Shown: piece after piece, positions 17,767 to 25,447 of the stretch
Layout: the number at the start of each line of letters is the position of its first letter
How positions within the stretch are numbered: the first letter of the stretch is position 1
Assembly: GCA_964579395.1 (NCBI GenBank)
Contig: CAZOFT010000002.1
Coordinates: 1 to 64,000 of the forward strand
DNA: 64,000 nucleotides
Source of the DNA: JACOTV01 sp964579395
GTDB lineage: Bacteria; Patescibacteriota; Microgenomatia; UBA1406; GWC2-37-13
Direction of reading: 5' to 3'
Notes under the pieces: model-generated
What the model saw: only the letters and a program-made list of their open reading frames with translations
The model's database searches: none
What the model was told of the DNA's origin: nothing
Made by a program: the position numbers and the translations under genes

Positions 17767-19197
17767 ATGAGAACCCTGCTCAAAAGCTTAATAGTGCCGT
17801 TTGCTTTTTTTGCACTCATCACGTGCTTGTATCACTGGCGTATCGGCAGCTCATTTGCGATGCATCCGGATTTTGGGCGCGACCTCTATGAGATCGGACT
17901 CATCGCGCATGGTGACATAGCGTGGCTTGGGCCAAAGTCGACATTTGGCGGACTGTATACGAGCCCACTGTATTATTATCTGATGGCTCCGGCGCTGCTT
18001 TTGGCGCCCGGTCAATTTGAATCATTGCTATATGCCAATGCTGCCTACTTTATTCTGGGTCTAGTTGGATTATATGTTCTGTGTCTTCGCAAACATACCG
18101 CTTTGGCGTCACTTGTGGTCACTATTACAGCGGCATTTCTTCCTCTTTATATACAGAGTGCGCGAGGCCCGTGGAATGGTCACTCATACTTACCATTTTT
18201 GTTGGTGCTTTTTGCCATGGTATGGGACGGTGAATATGCAGTGAATTGGCGATGGACCGGGGCAGTAGGACTACTGTTTGGAGTGGTGGTGACTATGAAT
18301 TTTTCGACGATCTTGATACTGTTGCCCATTGCGGGGTTTGTGTTGATGAGGATTAAAGACAAGCGATGGATAGGGTTATTTCTGATCTCAGCCACTGTTG
18401 CTGCTTTGCCGCTACTGCTGTTTGAATTGACACATCAATTTGTGATGATGCGCAATACGTTTTTGGAGGGATCGTACTCTATATTCAGTGTTCGCCCGGG
18501 TGATTCTGTGCGCCATGGAGCAGGCATTGTTGGGCAAATGATCGGTGTGCATGATGTGGTGTCGCGCAGCTTGGGAGTGCCACTGATTGCTTGTGTTGCG
18601 GGAATACTGGCGCTTTCTTTGACCGGCAAGCGATCAAAGAGTACTGTGTTTTGGGTAGTCTTGGTGATTGCGCCGATTCTTTTTTTTGTCTGGGCATGGT
18701 CCTCTGCATTCGGCGGGCACTACTTGTATTCAGTCACGCTTCTTGTGTGGTTTGTGTTGGTGTCGCTGCTTCTTGAGAGGAATCTGGTGCATTTTATTAC
18801 TATTCTGTTGGTGCTTGAGATTATGTCTTTTCCGCAGAGCGCATATGTGCAATCCGAGCGCTCACCAGCAACCCAGAAACTGGTAGTTGATGCGCTTTTC
18901 AAGAGGCAGATTCTGAAAGAGGGTGAACAGCAAATAAATGTCCTTGAGCTGGGTGATCCGATTGCCACTTCGGCGACCGGGAATGGGTATCGCTATTACC
19001 TGATGAATCACCATGTGCAGTCGGACCCGGTTTCTGCATATGGATCTTCGAGGAAGCTGGTGATTTTCAGTGAGTATCCATCGGTAGATTTTGCCAGTCT
19101 GCACAACTATGAGCTTGATCAATTCGGTCTGCAATATGTAAAAGGAGCCGAGCGCTATCGAATCAATGACACGATGGTGTATGTGCTGCAAAAGTAA
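17767..19197 (+). CDS. PMT/ArnT-like membrane glycosyltransferase
   Basis: A 476-residue multi-pass membrane protein. After the first helix comes HPDFGRDLYEIGLIAHGD with acidic residues at the start of the first external loop, the place of the catalytic Asp in GT39/GT83-type (GT-C fold) enzymes, then YTSPLYYYLMAPALL and a row of helices to about 350, then a soluble C-terminal part. Such enzymes move a sugar from a polyprenyl-phosphate donor to an acceptor outside the membrane; donor and acceptor are unknown here. The start at 17767 is preferred over 17734 because TATACT (17751-17756) lies 10 nt upstream of it. Confidence 0.75.
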   Translation: MRTLLKSLIVPFAFFALITCLYHWRIGSSFAMHPDFGRDLYEIGLIAHGDIAWLGPKSTFGGLYTSPLYYYLMAPALLLAPGQFESLLYANAAYFILGLVGLYVLCLRKHTALASLVVTITAAFLPLYIQSARGPWNGHSYLPFLLVLFAMVWDGEYAVNWRWTGAVGLLFGVVVTMNFSTILILLPIAGFVLMRIKDKRWIGLFLISATVAALPLLLFELTHQFVMMRNTFLEGSYSIFSVRPGDSVRHGAGIVGQMIGVHDVVSRSLGVPLIACVAGILALSLTGKRSKSTVFWVVLVIAPILFFVWAWSSAFGGHYLYSVTLLVWFVLVSLLLERNLVHFITILLVLEIMSFPQSAYVQSERSPATQKLVVDALFKRQILKEGEQQINVLELGDPIATSATGNGYRYYLMNHHVQSDPVSAYGSSRKLVIFSEYPSVDFASLHNYELDQFGLQYVKGAERYRINDTMVYVLQK

Positions 19198-19203
19198 AGG
19201 AGT

Positions 19204-19821
19204 TCAGGCAAAATGGCTGCGATCATTCCAGCTCATCATGAAAAATGCATCATCGGCATGGCGCATATGAGTGATGCCGGTATTCATGACACGCCACTTC
19301 TGCATGTCATCAAACATGACGGTATCAAAGCGATCGCCAAACAGCATTACACCCACGATGATGCGCAAAAAGTTACCGTGTGATACCACCACAATCTCTT
19401 CGTAGGGAAGTTTTTTGATAAGGTCTATTCCGTCATGAGCACGTGACACTGCTTCGTGAAAGGTTTCTTCATCGCTGTGTCGATAGTCCGGATCATGATG
19501 ATTCTCCTTAATGGAAAGAAGGGTGTCTACTGCATGTGTGTCATCGTACGACAGACCGTGCAGTGATGAAGGGCGATCCAGCTCTTTAAAGTGTTCGCTC
19601 GTGGTGATGGGGAGCTCCAGCTTATTTGCGATCGCTTCGGCAGTTTGCTGAGCACGAGTATAGTGACTGGCGACAACTGCTTCTATGGGTAGGTGTGTGA
19701 GTCGATTTGCCACCGCTTCCGCCTGTTTGTGCCCGGTCTCAGACAAGGGGGTCGTGGCTACTTGATGAATGCGCTTGGCATTCAACTCACTCTCCCCGTG
19801 TCGGACAAGATAAATATTCAT
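19204..19821 (-). CDS. Histidine phosphatase (phosphoglycerate mutase-like) family protein
   Basis: A 205-residue protein of the histidine phosphatase superfamily. Seen: LVRHGESELN at the N-terminus (RHG with the phosphorylated His), ASHYTRAQQTAEAIA, FKELDRPSSLHG, and VVSHGNFLRIIVG with the second catalytic His. The fold covers cofactor-dependent mutases and phosphatases acting on sugar phosphates, nucleotides or proteins; at this length a phosphatase is more likely than a glycolytic mutase. It converges with the glycosyltransferase gene, 6 nt apart, and starts 10 nt from the 3' end of tRNA-Ser on the same strand. Confidence 0.85.
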   Translation of the reverse strand: MNIYLVRHGESELNAKRIHQVATTPLSETGHKQAEAVANRLTHLPIEAVVASHYTRAQQTAEAIANKLELPITTSEHFKELDRPSSLHGLSYDDTHAVDTLLSIKENHHDPDYRHSDEETFHEAVSRAHDGIDLIKKLPYEEIVVVSHGNFLRIIVGVMLFGDRFDTVMFDDMQKWRVMNTGITHMRHADDAFFMMSWNDRSHFA

Positions 19822-19831
19822 ACGTCAGCGT

Positions 19832-19921
19832 TGGCGGAGAGGGAGGGATTCGAACCCTCGATGACGTTGCCGCCATACTAGTTTTCGAGACTAGCCGAAT
19901 CAACCACTCTCGCACCTCTCC
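19832..19921 (-). tRNA. tRNA-Ser (anticodon CGA)
   Basis: On the minus strand: acceptor GGAGAGG (19921-19915) pairing with CCTCTCC (19842-19836), anticodon loop CTCGAAA on a CTAGT-type stem, a long variable arm as in class II tRNAs, and T loop TTCGAAT. The anticodon CGA reads UCG. After the discriminator G, the sequence continues CCA, so the 3' end is encoded. Confidence 0.95.
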
Positions 19922-20053
19922 AATATATAGCTACACGAAAGATTGGTACGAGTATTGTATCAAATATTGCTACCGGATGCTCTTTTCTTAGAGTTTAAGG
20001 TGGCTGCCGACTTCATCTACTGTATTCGTTCTTGTTTTGAGTACAATAGGTGG

Positions 20054-20851
20054 GTGGATATAAAAAAGTTTCAAAAAACAGTGTGGGAGTATTATCGCAA
20101 CAATCGTCGGGCGATGCCGTGGCGCGATCATATCGACCCGTATCATGTAGTGCTGTCAGAAATCATGCTGCAGCAGACACAAGTGCCGCGCGTGTTGACA
20201 AAGTTTGCTGAATTTACCGATCAGTTTCCTACATTTGATGCGCTGGCGCGGGCGCCTTTGGGGGATGTGCTTCGGGCCTGGCAGGGGATGGGGTATAATC
20301 GCCGCGGAAAGTATCTGCAGCAGGTGGCCCAGATTGTCACTGATGAGTACGATGGGATTCTGCCTGATGATCCGTCGATCCTGGTGAAGTGGCCGGGGAT
20401 CGGGCCGGCGACCGCTGCTTCTATTGTGTGCTACATCTACAACAAGCCGGTTGTGTTTATCGAAACCAATATTCGTCGGGTCTTTATTCATCACTTTTTT
20501 CATGACACAGAAGGTGTAGACGATCGGGATATATGGCCGCTTGTGGCTGAGGCTATGGATAAGCAAAAGCCGCGCGATTGGTATTACGCCCTGATGGATT
20601 ATGGTACTCATCTGGCAAAGACCGTGCCTAATCCGAATCGGCGCAGTCGTCACCACAGTATGCAGTCTCGGTTTGCAGGATCCAGGCGCCAAGTACGCGG
20701 CGCGGTTCTTCGCGCATTAAGCGGCGCACCAGCTGGCATGACGAGTGCTGAGCTTGCGCAGGCGGTATCTGATGAGCGGCTTGAAGAAGTGGTGAATGCC
20801 ATGGAGCGAGAAGGTTTGGTCCGGGCAGAAGCAGATGTGCTGAAACTATAG
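20054..20851 (+). CDS. MutY-like HhH-GPD DNA glycosylase without Fe-S cluster
   Basis: A base-excision repair glycosylase of the HhH-GPD superfamily, 265 residues from the GTG at 20054. Seen: PWRDHIDPYHVVLSEIMLQQTQVPRV (MutY/Nth N-terminal signature with the catalytic Glu), WQGMGYNRRGKYL, the helix-hairpin-helix WPGIGPATAASIV and then VFIETNIRRVF. Where MutY has the catalytic Asp (DGN), this protein has Glu (ETN). The four-Cys [4Fe-4S] loop after the core is missing, as is the NUDIX-like C-terminal domain; instead there is an NPNRRSRHHSMQSRFAGS stretch and a winged-helix-like end. Substrate (A:G mismatch or other) is uncertain. The frame is open from 19943, but TACAAT (20042-20047) lies 6 nt before the GTG. 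Confidence 0.75.
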   Translation: MDIKKFQKTVWEYYRNNRRAMPWRDHIDPYHVVLSEIMLQQTQVPRVLTKFAEFTDQFPTFDALARAPLGDVLRAWQGMGYNRRGKYLQQVAQIVTDEYDGILPDDPSILVKWPGIGPATAASIVCYIYNKPVVFIETNIRRVFIHHFFHDTEGVDDRDIWPLVAEAMDKQKPRDWYYALMDYGTHLAKTVPNPNRRSRHHSMQSRFAGSRRQVRGAVLRALSGAPAGMTSAELAQAVSDERLEEVVNAMEREGLVRAEADVLKL

Positions 20852-20906
20852 TATGTCCTTTTGTGACAATCCAATAAGCGCAACATTTATGTGCTGGTTT
20901 GACCTA

Positions 20907-20936
20907 TTGACAGGGTGAACAATCGTTTAGTATAGT
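20907..20936 (+). promoter_or_regulatory. dinB promoter with candidate LexA (SOS) box
   Basis: TTGACA (20907-20912), an 18-nt spacer and TATAGT (20931-20936), 6 nt before the ATG. Inside the spacer is GAACAATCGTTT (20917-20928), which fits the Gram-positive LexA/DinR core GAAC-N4-GTTY. An operator between -35 and -10 of an SOS-type polymerase gene is the classical arrangement. Confidence 0.6.
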
Positions 20937-20942
20937 AAACGT

Positions 20943-22175
20943 ATGTTCACTTACACTTCCTGGCCTGCCGCCGTATTGCACGTTGATGCCGATGCATTTT
21001 TTGCTTCAGTTATGCAGGCAGAGTATCCTGAGTATCGCGGCAAACCGGTGATTGTCGGTCAAGAACGCGGGCTTGCCACTGCCATCTCCTACGAAGCCCG
21101 CGCCTATGGTGTGCACCGCGGTATGCTCACTCATCAGATTAAAAAGGTGTGTCCGCAGTGTATTTGTTTGTCGTCGGATTTTGAACTCTTCGGGCTCTAT
21201 TCGTCGCGCATGTTCTCCATATTGCGTCGCTATTCACCGACTGTTGAAGAGTACTCGATTGACGAGGCTTTTGTCGATATAAAAGGAATGCGACGACCGC
21301 TTCGCATGAGTTATGAGCAGATTGCGCGTGCTATTCAAAAAGATATATGGGATGAACTTCAGATCGGTGTTTCAATCGGTGTCTCAGTCACCAAGACGCT
21401 TGCCAAAGTGGCATCAGGCCACAATAAGCCAAAAGGCATCTCCGTGATCAGCGCCCGTCATATCGAAGAGTATTTGGCTCAGGTACCGATTGCTGATGTG
21501 TGGGGAATCGGGCGCCAGACTGGGAATTATTTTCGTAAGCTGGGTATTCAGACGGCTTTGGATTTTGCACAAAAGCCTGAGTATTATCTGGCTAAAAACA
21601 GAATGCCCAGACCGCTTCAGGAGCTGTGGTATGAGATGCGCGGCACTACCGTGTACTCGGTCAATCCGCATGTCAAAGATACGTACAAGTCAATTTCTCG
21701 CACTCAAACATTCAAGCCTATCAGTGATAAATCGTTTTTGTTTTCCCGCGCCATCTATCATATCGAAGACGCGTTCTCTAAGGCTCGCCGCTATAATTAT
21801 GCGGTAGGTGCCATGTATCTGTTTCTCAAAACCCAGCAGTTTCGCTATATCAGCACAGAGATTCAGTTTCCTCATGCGGTCGTGTATCCTCTTTTGATTC
21901 GCCCCACGATCGAGGAGGCATTTGAGCGCATCTATGACCCGGCCAAACAATACCGGACTGTCGGCTGTACTATAAGCAGATTCAGTGACGCCTCAGCGCG
22001 TCAGCCGTCACTTTTCAGCGAGGAAGTTGAGCAAAAACAATCCAAGATAAAAGATCTGTATCCGCTGTTTGAAAAAGGGCGGGTTGATTTTGGCACGGCA
22101 TTATTTGACCCCGGTCGGTTGCAGAGCAAAAAAACCATCAGGCCGGTGGTGGGCAACGGTGCGCGATTTTTCTAA
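20943..22175 (+). CDS. dinB: Y-family DNA polymerase IV (translesion synthesis)
   Basis: A 410-residue error-prone polymerase that copies past damaged bases. Seen: LHVDADAFFASV and EYSIDEAFVDI with the metal-binding acidic residues, GVSVTKTLAKVASGHNKPKG in the palm/thumb, DVWGIGRQTG (helix-hairpin-helix of the thumb), and a little-finger domain to the C-terminus. Full length for the family (about 350-420). The start ATG is placed exactly where transcription from the upstream TATAGT should begin, so the mRNA is probably leaderless. It overlaps the convergent nth gene by 4 nt at the stop codons. Damage-inducible control is suggested by the upstream GAAC-N4-GTTT. Confidence 0.92.
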   Translation: MFTYTSWPAAVLHVDADAFFASVMQAEYPEYRGKPVIVGQERGLATAISYEARAYGVHRGMLTHQIKKVCPQCICLSSDFELFGLYSSRMFSILRRYSPTVEEYSIDEAFVDIKGMRRPLRMSYEQIARAIQKDIWDELQIGVSIGVSVTKTLAKVASGHNKPKGISVISARHIEEYLAQVPIADVWGIGRQTGNYFRKLGIQTALDFAQKPEYYLAKNRMPRPLQELWYEMRGTTVYSVNPHVKDTYKSISRTQTFKPISDKSFLFSRAIYHIEDAFSKARRYNYAVGAMYLFLKTQQFRYISTEIQFPHAVVYPLLIRPTIEEAFERIYDPAKQYRTVGCTISRFSDASARQPSLFSEEVEQKQSKIKDLYPLFEKGRVDFGTALFDPGRLQSKKTIRPVVGNGARFF

Positions 22176-22828
22176 CGGGTTACACCGTAGGTGCGAACCA
22201 AAGGAGTAAGAGGGCACTGTTCGTGGTCATGCTTTCGAGCTACACAGTATTGTCTGCCGTAGTTGATGAGTCGGTAGGTAAAAGCAAACCATTCATTTTG
22301 AGGCAATAGTTTCATCAAGTCGCGCTCGATTTTTACCGGATCTTTTTGATTCGTGAGCCCTAGTTTTTGAGAGAGGCGAATCATGTGAGTATCGATCGCC
22401 ATTCCTTCGACTACACCATATGCATTGCCCAGCACAACATTGGCGGTCTTTCGGGCGACCCCCGGTATTACCAGCATTTCTTTCATTGTGTGCGGAATCT
22501 CATCGTGATATACGTCGTGAACTACCCGCGCCGCGCCAAGAATGTTTTTCGTTTTGGCCCGATAAAATCCTGTTTGAAAAATAAGTTTCTCTACTTCCAG
22601 CGGATCAGCAGTCAGAAAATCATGAATGGTCGGGTAGCGGGCAAAGAGTCGCGGAGTAATTTCATTTACTTTTTTGTCAGTGCATTGCGCTGAAAGAATA
22701 ACAGACACCAACAGTTGCCAAGGGTTGTCGTATGTCAGCATGGTTTTAGGGCTGCCGTAGAGAGAATAGAGTTGTGTATTGATGGCAGTAGCCAGCTCTT
22801 TTCGTTTGGTCAAACTCAATAGTTTCAT
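22172..22828 (-). CDS. nth: Endonuclease III (DNA glycosylase/AP lyase), degenerate Fe-S site
   Basis: A 218-residue base-excision repair enzyme that removes oxidised pyrimidines. Seen: LVSVILSAQCTDKKVNEITP, the helix-hairpin-helix VIPGVARKTANVVLG (with the catalytic Lys) and GMAIDTHMIRLS (with the catalytic Asp). The C-terminal Cys pattern of Nth (C-x6-C-x2-C-x5-C) is broken: the stretch CVARKHDHEQCPLTPLV keeps the first and third Cys, has His at the second and Val at the fourth. A canonical [4Fe-4S] cluster is therefore unlikely. It may share a transcript with the preceding 362-residue gene, 12 nt upstream. Confidence 0.88.
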   Translation of the reverse strand: MKLLSLTKRKELATAINTQLYSLYGSPKTMLTYDNPWQLLVSVILSAQCTDKKVNEITPRLFARYPTIHDFLTADPLEVEKLIFQTGFYRAKTKNILGAARVVHDVYHDEIPHTMKEMLVIPGVARKTANVVLGNAYGVVEGMAIDTHMIRLSQKLGLTNQKDPVKIERDLMKLLPQNEWFAFTYRLINYGRQYCVARKHDHEQCPLTPLVRTYGVTR

Positions 22829-22840
22829 GAGACAAGAAGA

Positions 22841-23929
22841 TTACTGTCCTTGCGCAGTGTCGACCATGTAATCTTTGGAGACAGCGGGGACATAGGCAAC
22901 AAAATTATTTTCATCACCTAAAAATACGTAGACAGGCTGAAGGTACTGTTGTGTTTGTTCACTGTCAAAGTAGGCCAAAAACATTTTTTTTATAGTGATA
23001 TTTTTTTGCTTTGTGGGATTTTGCACCACATATCCGCGACCTTGTTGCAGGTCAGCATAGGCTTCCTCACCGGTTCGAAGCGGATATATACCGATCTGAT
23101 CAGATGAACGCTCCTGGTATTGCACTTGGGCTTTCAGTACCTTGTAGTCATTGTTTGTGTAAAACGTCATCAGGACATAATTTTGCGTATTGTAGTAGCT
23201 TGGAGATACGACCGGAATTCCGTTGAGGTCGGGTCGGGAAAAGTCAATCTCAACCATGTTGGGAGTGTCTTGTGTACTGCTTGCCGCACCGGTTTGGATT
23301 GTTTTTACTTGCTTACTTTGTGGGTCAAAAGAAAAGTAGATTACGTTGGTCTGTCCGACCGCCAGCTCACGCGGATACACATCCAGTTGAGTAAGAACAG
23401 ACTTGGCGCGCGACTCGGCTTCAACTGACGTGGGAACCGTGGTTGACTCAAAAATAGAAGCATCATCTTCAAAGAGATACTCGTAGGTGAAATTAAAACT
23501 CTCCAGATCAACTTTGAGTTTTTGCGTGGGGTCTGTGTAGATTGATTGAGAACCCAGTATACGCGGTCGGACTGCTTCCACATCGACTCCTAGACTTTTG
23601 GCCATCAGGTGTGCTTTTTCATCGGCTCCAAAGCGTGAGGTCGGCGGTTCAAGAAGCAGATATACATTGGCAGCATCAGTGGCAGTGACCGGTTTTCCGT
23701 CGATGTTATCAAGAGTGAACTGCATATTTGCCGACGTATCAGTGATGTTGGCAAGCGGGTTGGGAAGTGCCTGAAAGATAGGGTTCAGGCTGCCGGTTGC
23801 CTGTGTGCGTCTGCTTTGCAGGATGCTGAACAGGCGGATTGAATAGGCGGTAATCAGAACGACCAGTAAAAACAATACCACGTGAAAGAAGTATTTTCGG
23901 ATGTAAAACGACAATTCAGTCAGCGTCAT
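22841..23929 (-). CDS. Single-TM anchored protein of unknown function
   Basis: A 362-residue protein not recognised as any known family. It has a short cytoplasmic start, one helix (about 14-34, FFHVVLFLLVVLITAYSI) and a large, mostly beta-rich extracytoplasmic part with no repeats. No catalytic motif or Cys pair is seen. Size and topology recall membrane-anchored regulators such as the YycH/YycI type, but no motif proves it. TATAAT (23942-23937 on the minus strand) lies 7 nt before the ATG. It heads a likely two-gene transcript with nth. Confidence 0.6.
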   Translation of the reverse strand: MTLTELSFYIRKYFFHVVLFLLVVLITAYSIRLFSILQSRRTQATGSLNPIFQALPNPLANITDTSANMQFTLDNIDGKPVTATDAANVYLLLEPPTSRFGADEKAHLMAKSLGVDVEAVRPRILGSQSIYTDPTQKLKVDLESFNFTYEYLFEDDASIFESTTVPTSVEAESRAKSVLTQLDVYPRELAVGQTNVIYFSFDPQSKQVKTIQTGAASSTQDTPNMVEIDFSRPDLNGIPVVSPSYYNTQNYVLMTFYTNNDYKVLKAQVQYQERSSDQIGIYPLRTGEEAYADLQQGRGYVVQNPTKQKNITIKKMFLAYFDSEQTQQYLQPVYVFLGDENNFVAYVPAVSKDYMVDTAQGQ

Positions 23930-24029
23930 ACGGATAATTATAGCAGTTTGCGTGTGGGGCTTTGGATCTATTTGTATCAGCTGCTGCGCATGCGGGTGGG
24001 AAATGGTATAATAGATATCTGCAAATCAA

Positions 24030-24112
24030 CCAGGGGTACCCAAGTGGCCAACGGGGGCAGACTGTAAATCTGCTGGTGTATACCTTCGGGGGTTCGAATC
24101 CCTCCCCCTGGA
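24030..24112 (+). tRNA. tRNA-Tyr (anticodon GTA)
   Basis: Acceptor CCAGGGG (24030-24036) pairs with CCCCTGG (24105-24111), discriminator A at 24112. The anticodon stem GCAGA/TCTGC holds loop CTGTAAA with anticodon GTA. A long variable arm marks a class II tRNA, and the T loop is TTCGAAT. CCA is not encoded (ACAC follows). TATAAT at 24007-24012 is a likely promoter. Confidence 0.95.
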
Positions 24113-24158
24113 CACGACTTCATCTTGTTCGGACAAACTTTTGCGGTACAATACTTCT

Positions 24159-25088
24159 ATGAGACCGATCCGTTGGATACAACGAAAATCCCGCACCTGG
24201 TGGCATGTGTTTTCCCAAAGCATATTTAACAAAGCATATTACTCGCATTTGCAGGATGTGCCGCTTTCATTTTCCGTAAAATTCATCTGTGTGTTTTTTA
24301 TGCTCTACATGCTGTTTTGGTCAGCGGTGGCAAGTGTTGCCTTAAGCGCCTGGGTACCGAAGCTTCAGAAAGCACTTCCCGGGTGGGAGAAATCAATTAT
24401 CGCAACCTATCCGGATACTGCTACATTCACTATAAAAGACGGGGAGCTGAGTACAAATATGAAACAACCCTTTGTGGTGGCGATGTCAAAAGATATTCAG
24501 GCCGAGCGCAGCTCTGAAACATTTGATCGGGCAAATATACTGGTGATTGATCAGCGCGCAACAAGCGCAGATTACCGGAAAAAAGATACGATCGTCTTAG
24601 TGACGAATAAAGAAGTGGTAGTGCCGGCAAGTCGCGCGCCTGAGTCAGCATACGAAGTGTTCCCGTTGTCTTCATTCGTAGAGAAGAATGCGGCACCCTT
24701 TACTATCACGCAGTCAAATTTTGATGCGTTTGTGCGCTCTGCCGGTGAATATGTTGATACCCATATCTGGACATTTTATCCGTGGTTTGCTGCCATGGTG
24801 GCGTTTGGTATGGTGACTCTGGGATCTGTCGGACTGATTCTTTACCATCTCATGCTCTTTTTCTTTCTCGGATTTTTGGTATATCTCATTGCCAAGCTTT
24901 CGCGCGCCATGACCTACCGCCGCAGCTATCAGCTTGCGATCCACGCATTTGTGGCTCCGTTTTTGGTCGACGCGTTGCTCAAGCTGATGATCGGCGAGTA
25001 TTACAGCTCCTTTTACTTCATGGGGCTCTTTGCTGTCTGGGTGCTCTATATCATGACTCCCGCGCAGCCTGTGTCGCGCGACTCTTGA
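24159..25088 (+). CDS. DUF1189-like multi-pass membrane protein
   Basis: A 309-residue protein from the ATG at 24159. Seen: a basic N-terminus, SIFNKAYYSHLQDVPLSFSVKF leading into a first helix (about 40-62), a soluble extracytoplasmic domain (about 63-205), and four helices in the last third (from WFAAMVAFGMVTLG on). The start motif and topology resemble DUF1189 proteins, whose function is unknown. TACAAT (24147-24152) lies 6 nt before the chosen ATG, which argues against the upstream ATG at 24141. It follows tRNA-Tyr on the same strand. Confidence 0.65.
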   Translation: MRPIRWIQRKSRTWWHVFSQSIFNKAYYSHLQDVPLSFSVKFICVFFMLYMLFWSAVASVALSAWVPKLQKALPGWEKSIIATYPDTATFTIKDGELSTNMKQPFVVAMSKDIQAERSSETFDRANILVIDQRATSADYRKKDTIVLVTNKEVVVPASRAPESAYEVFPLSSFVEKNAAPFTITQSNFDAFVRSAGEYVDTHIWTFYPWFAAMVAFGMVTLGSVGLILYHLMLFFFLGFLVYLIAKLSRAMTYRRSYQLAIHAFVAPFLVDALLKLMIGEYYSSFYFMGLFAVWVLYIMTPAQPVSRDS

Positions 25089-25114
25089 CAGCGTGATTCT
25101 GATTCCTCTATACT
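25085..25114 (+). promoter_or_regulatory. Promoter upstream of the small membrane protein gene
   Basis: TTGACA (25085-25090), 18-nt spacer, TATACT (25109-25114). The -35 overlaps the end of the DUF1189-like gene. Transcription would begin about 25121, directly before the hairpin at 25125. Confidence 0.6.
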
Positions 25115-25124
25115 CAAATGAGAG

Positions 25125-25153
25125 CTTCTTTTGAATAAAAGAAGTACTTTTTT
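25125..25153 (+). terminator. Hairpin plus T-run (terminator or attenuator)
   Basis: CTTCTTTT (25125-25132), loop GAAT, AAAAGAAG (25137-25144), then TAC and a run of T to 25153. It either ends the DUF1189-like transcript or, because a promoter lies just upstream, attenuates the small gene at 25184. Confidence 0.55.
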
Positions 25154-25183
25154 ATACAGTTATTATTCAAAACCACCTATTCT

Positions 25184-25366
25184 ATGGCGACGAAAAAAAC
25201 CAAGTCAACAAAAACAGTGAAAAAAAGCGCACCGCGCGCAGCTTCACCATCGCGTGAGCCACTCGATAGTCCCGTGATCCGTATGGGTGTTGTGTTCGTG
25301 ATTATCGCAGCACTTGCGCTCATGTTTTATGCCGGTCAGATCTCGACTGTCATGATGCAAAAATAA
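25184..25366 (+). CDS. Small single-TM protein with basic N-terminal tail
   Basis: A 60-residue protein. Residues 1-27 are rich in Lys, Thr, Ser, Arg and Ala (TKKTKSTKTVKKSAPRAAS), followed by one helix (about 34-52, MGVVFVIIAALALMFYAG). The basic tail should lie in the cytoplasm and could touch nucleic acid or the ribosome. No family recognised. The gene stands alone between a promoter/hairpin and a strong terminator, which supports it being real. A second -10-like TATTAT (25161-25166) lies closer to the ATG. Confidence 0.65.
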   Translation: MATKKTKSTKTVKKSAPRAASPSREPLDSPVIRMGVVFVIIAALALMFYAGQISTVMMQK

Positions 25367-25390
25367 ATCGTTTCAGACTTTTTCTGTTAT

Positions 25391-25421
25391 AAAAAATCCC
25401 CCCAATTCGGGGGGATTTTTT
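25391..25421. terminator. Bidirectional rho-independent terminator
   Basis: AAAAAATCCCCCC, loop AATT, GGGGGGATTTTTT: a GC stem with an A-run before and a T-run after, between the small membrane protein gene (plus) and groEL (minus). It can serve both strands. Confidence 0.9.
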
Positions 25422-25447
25422 GTGGGTTGCTTTGATGGGTGTGGATC

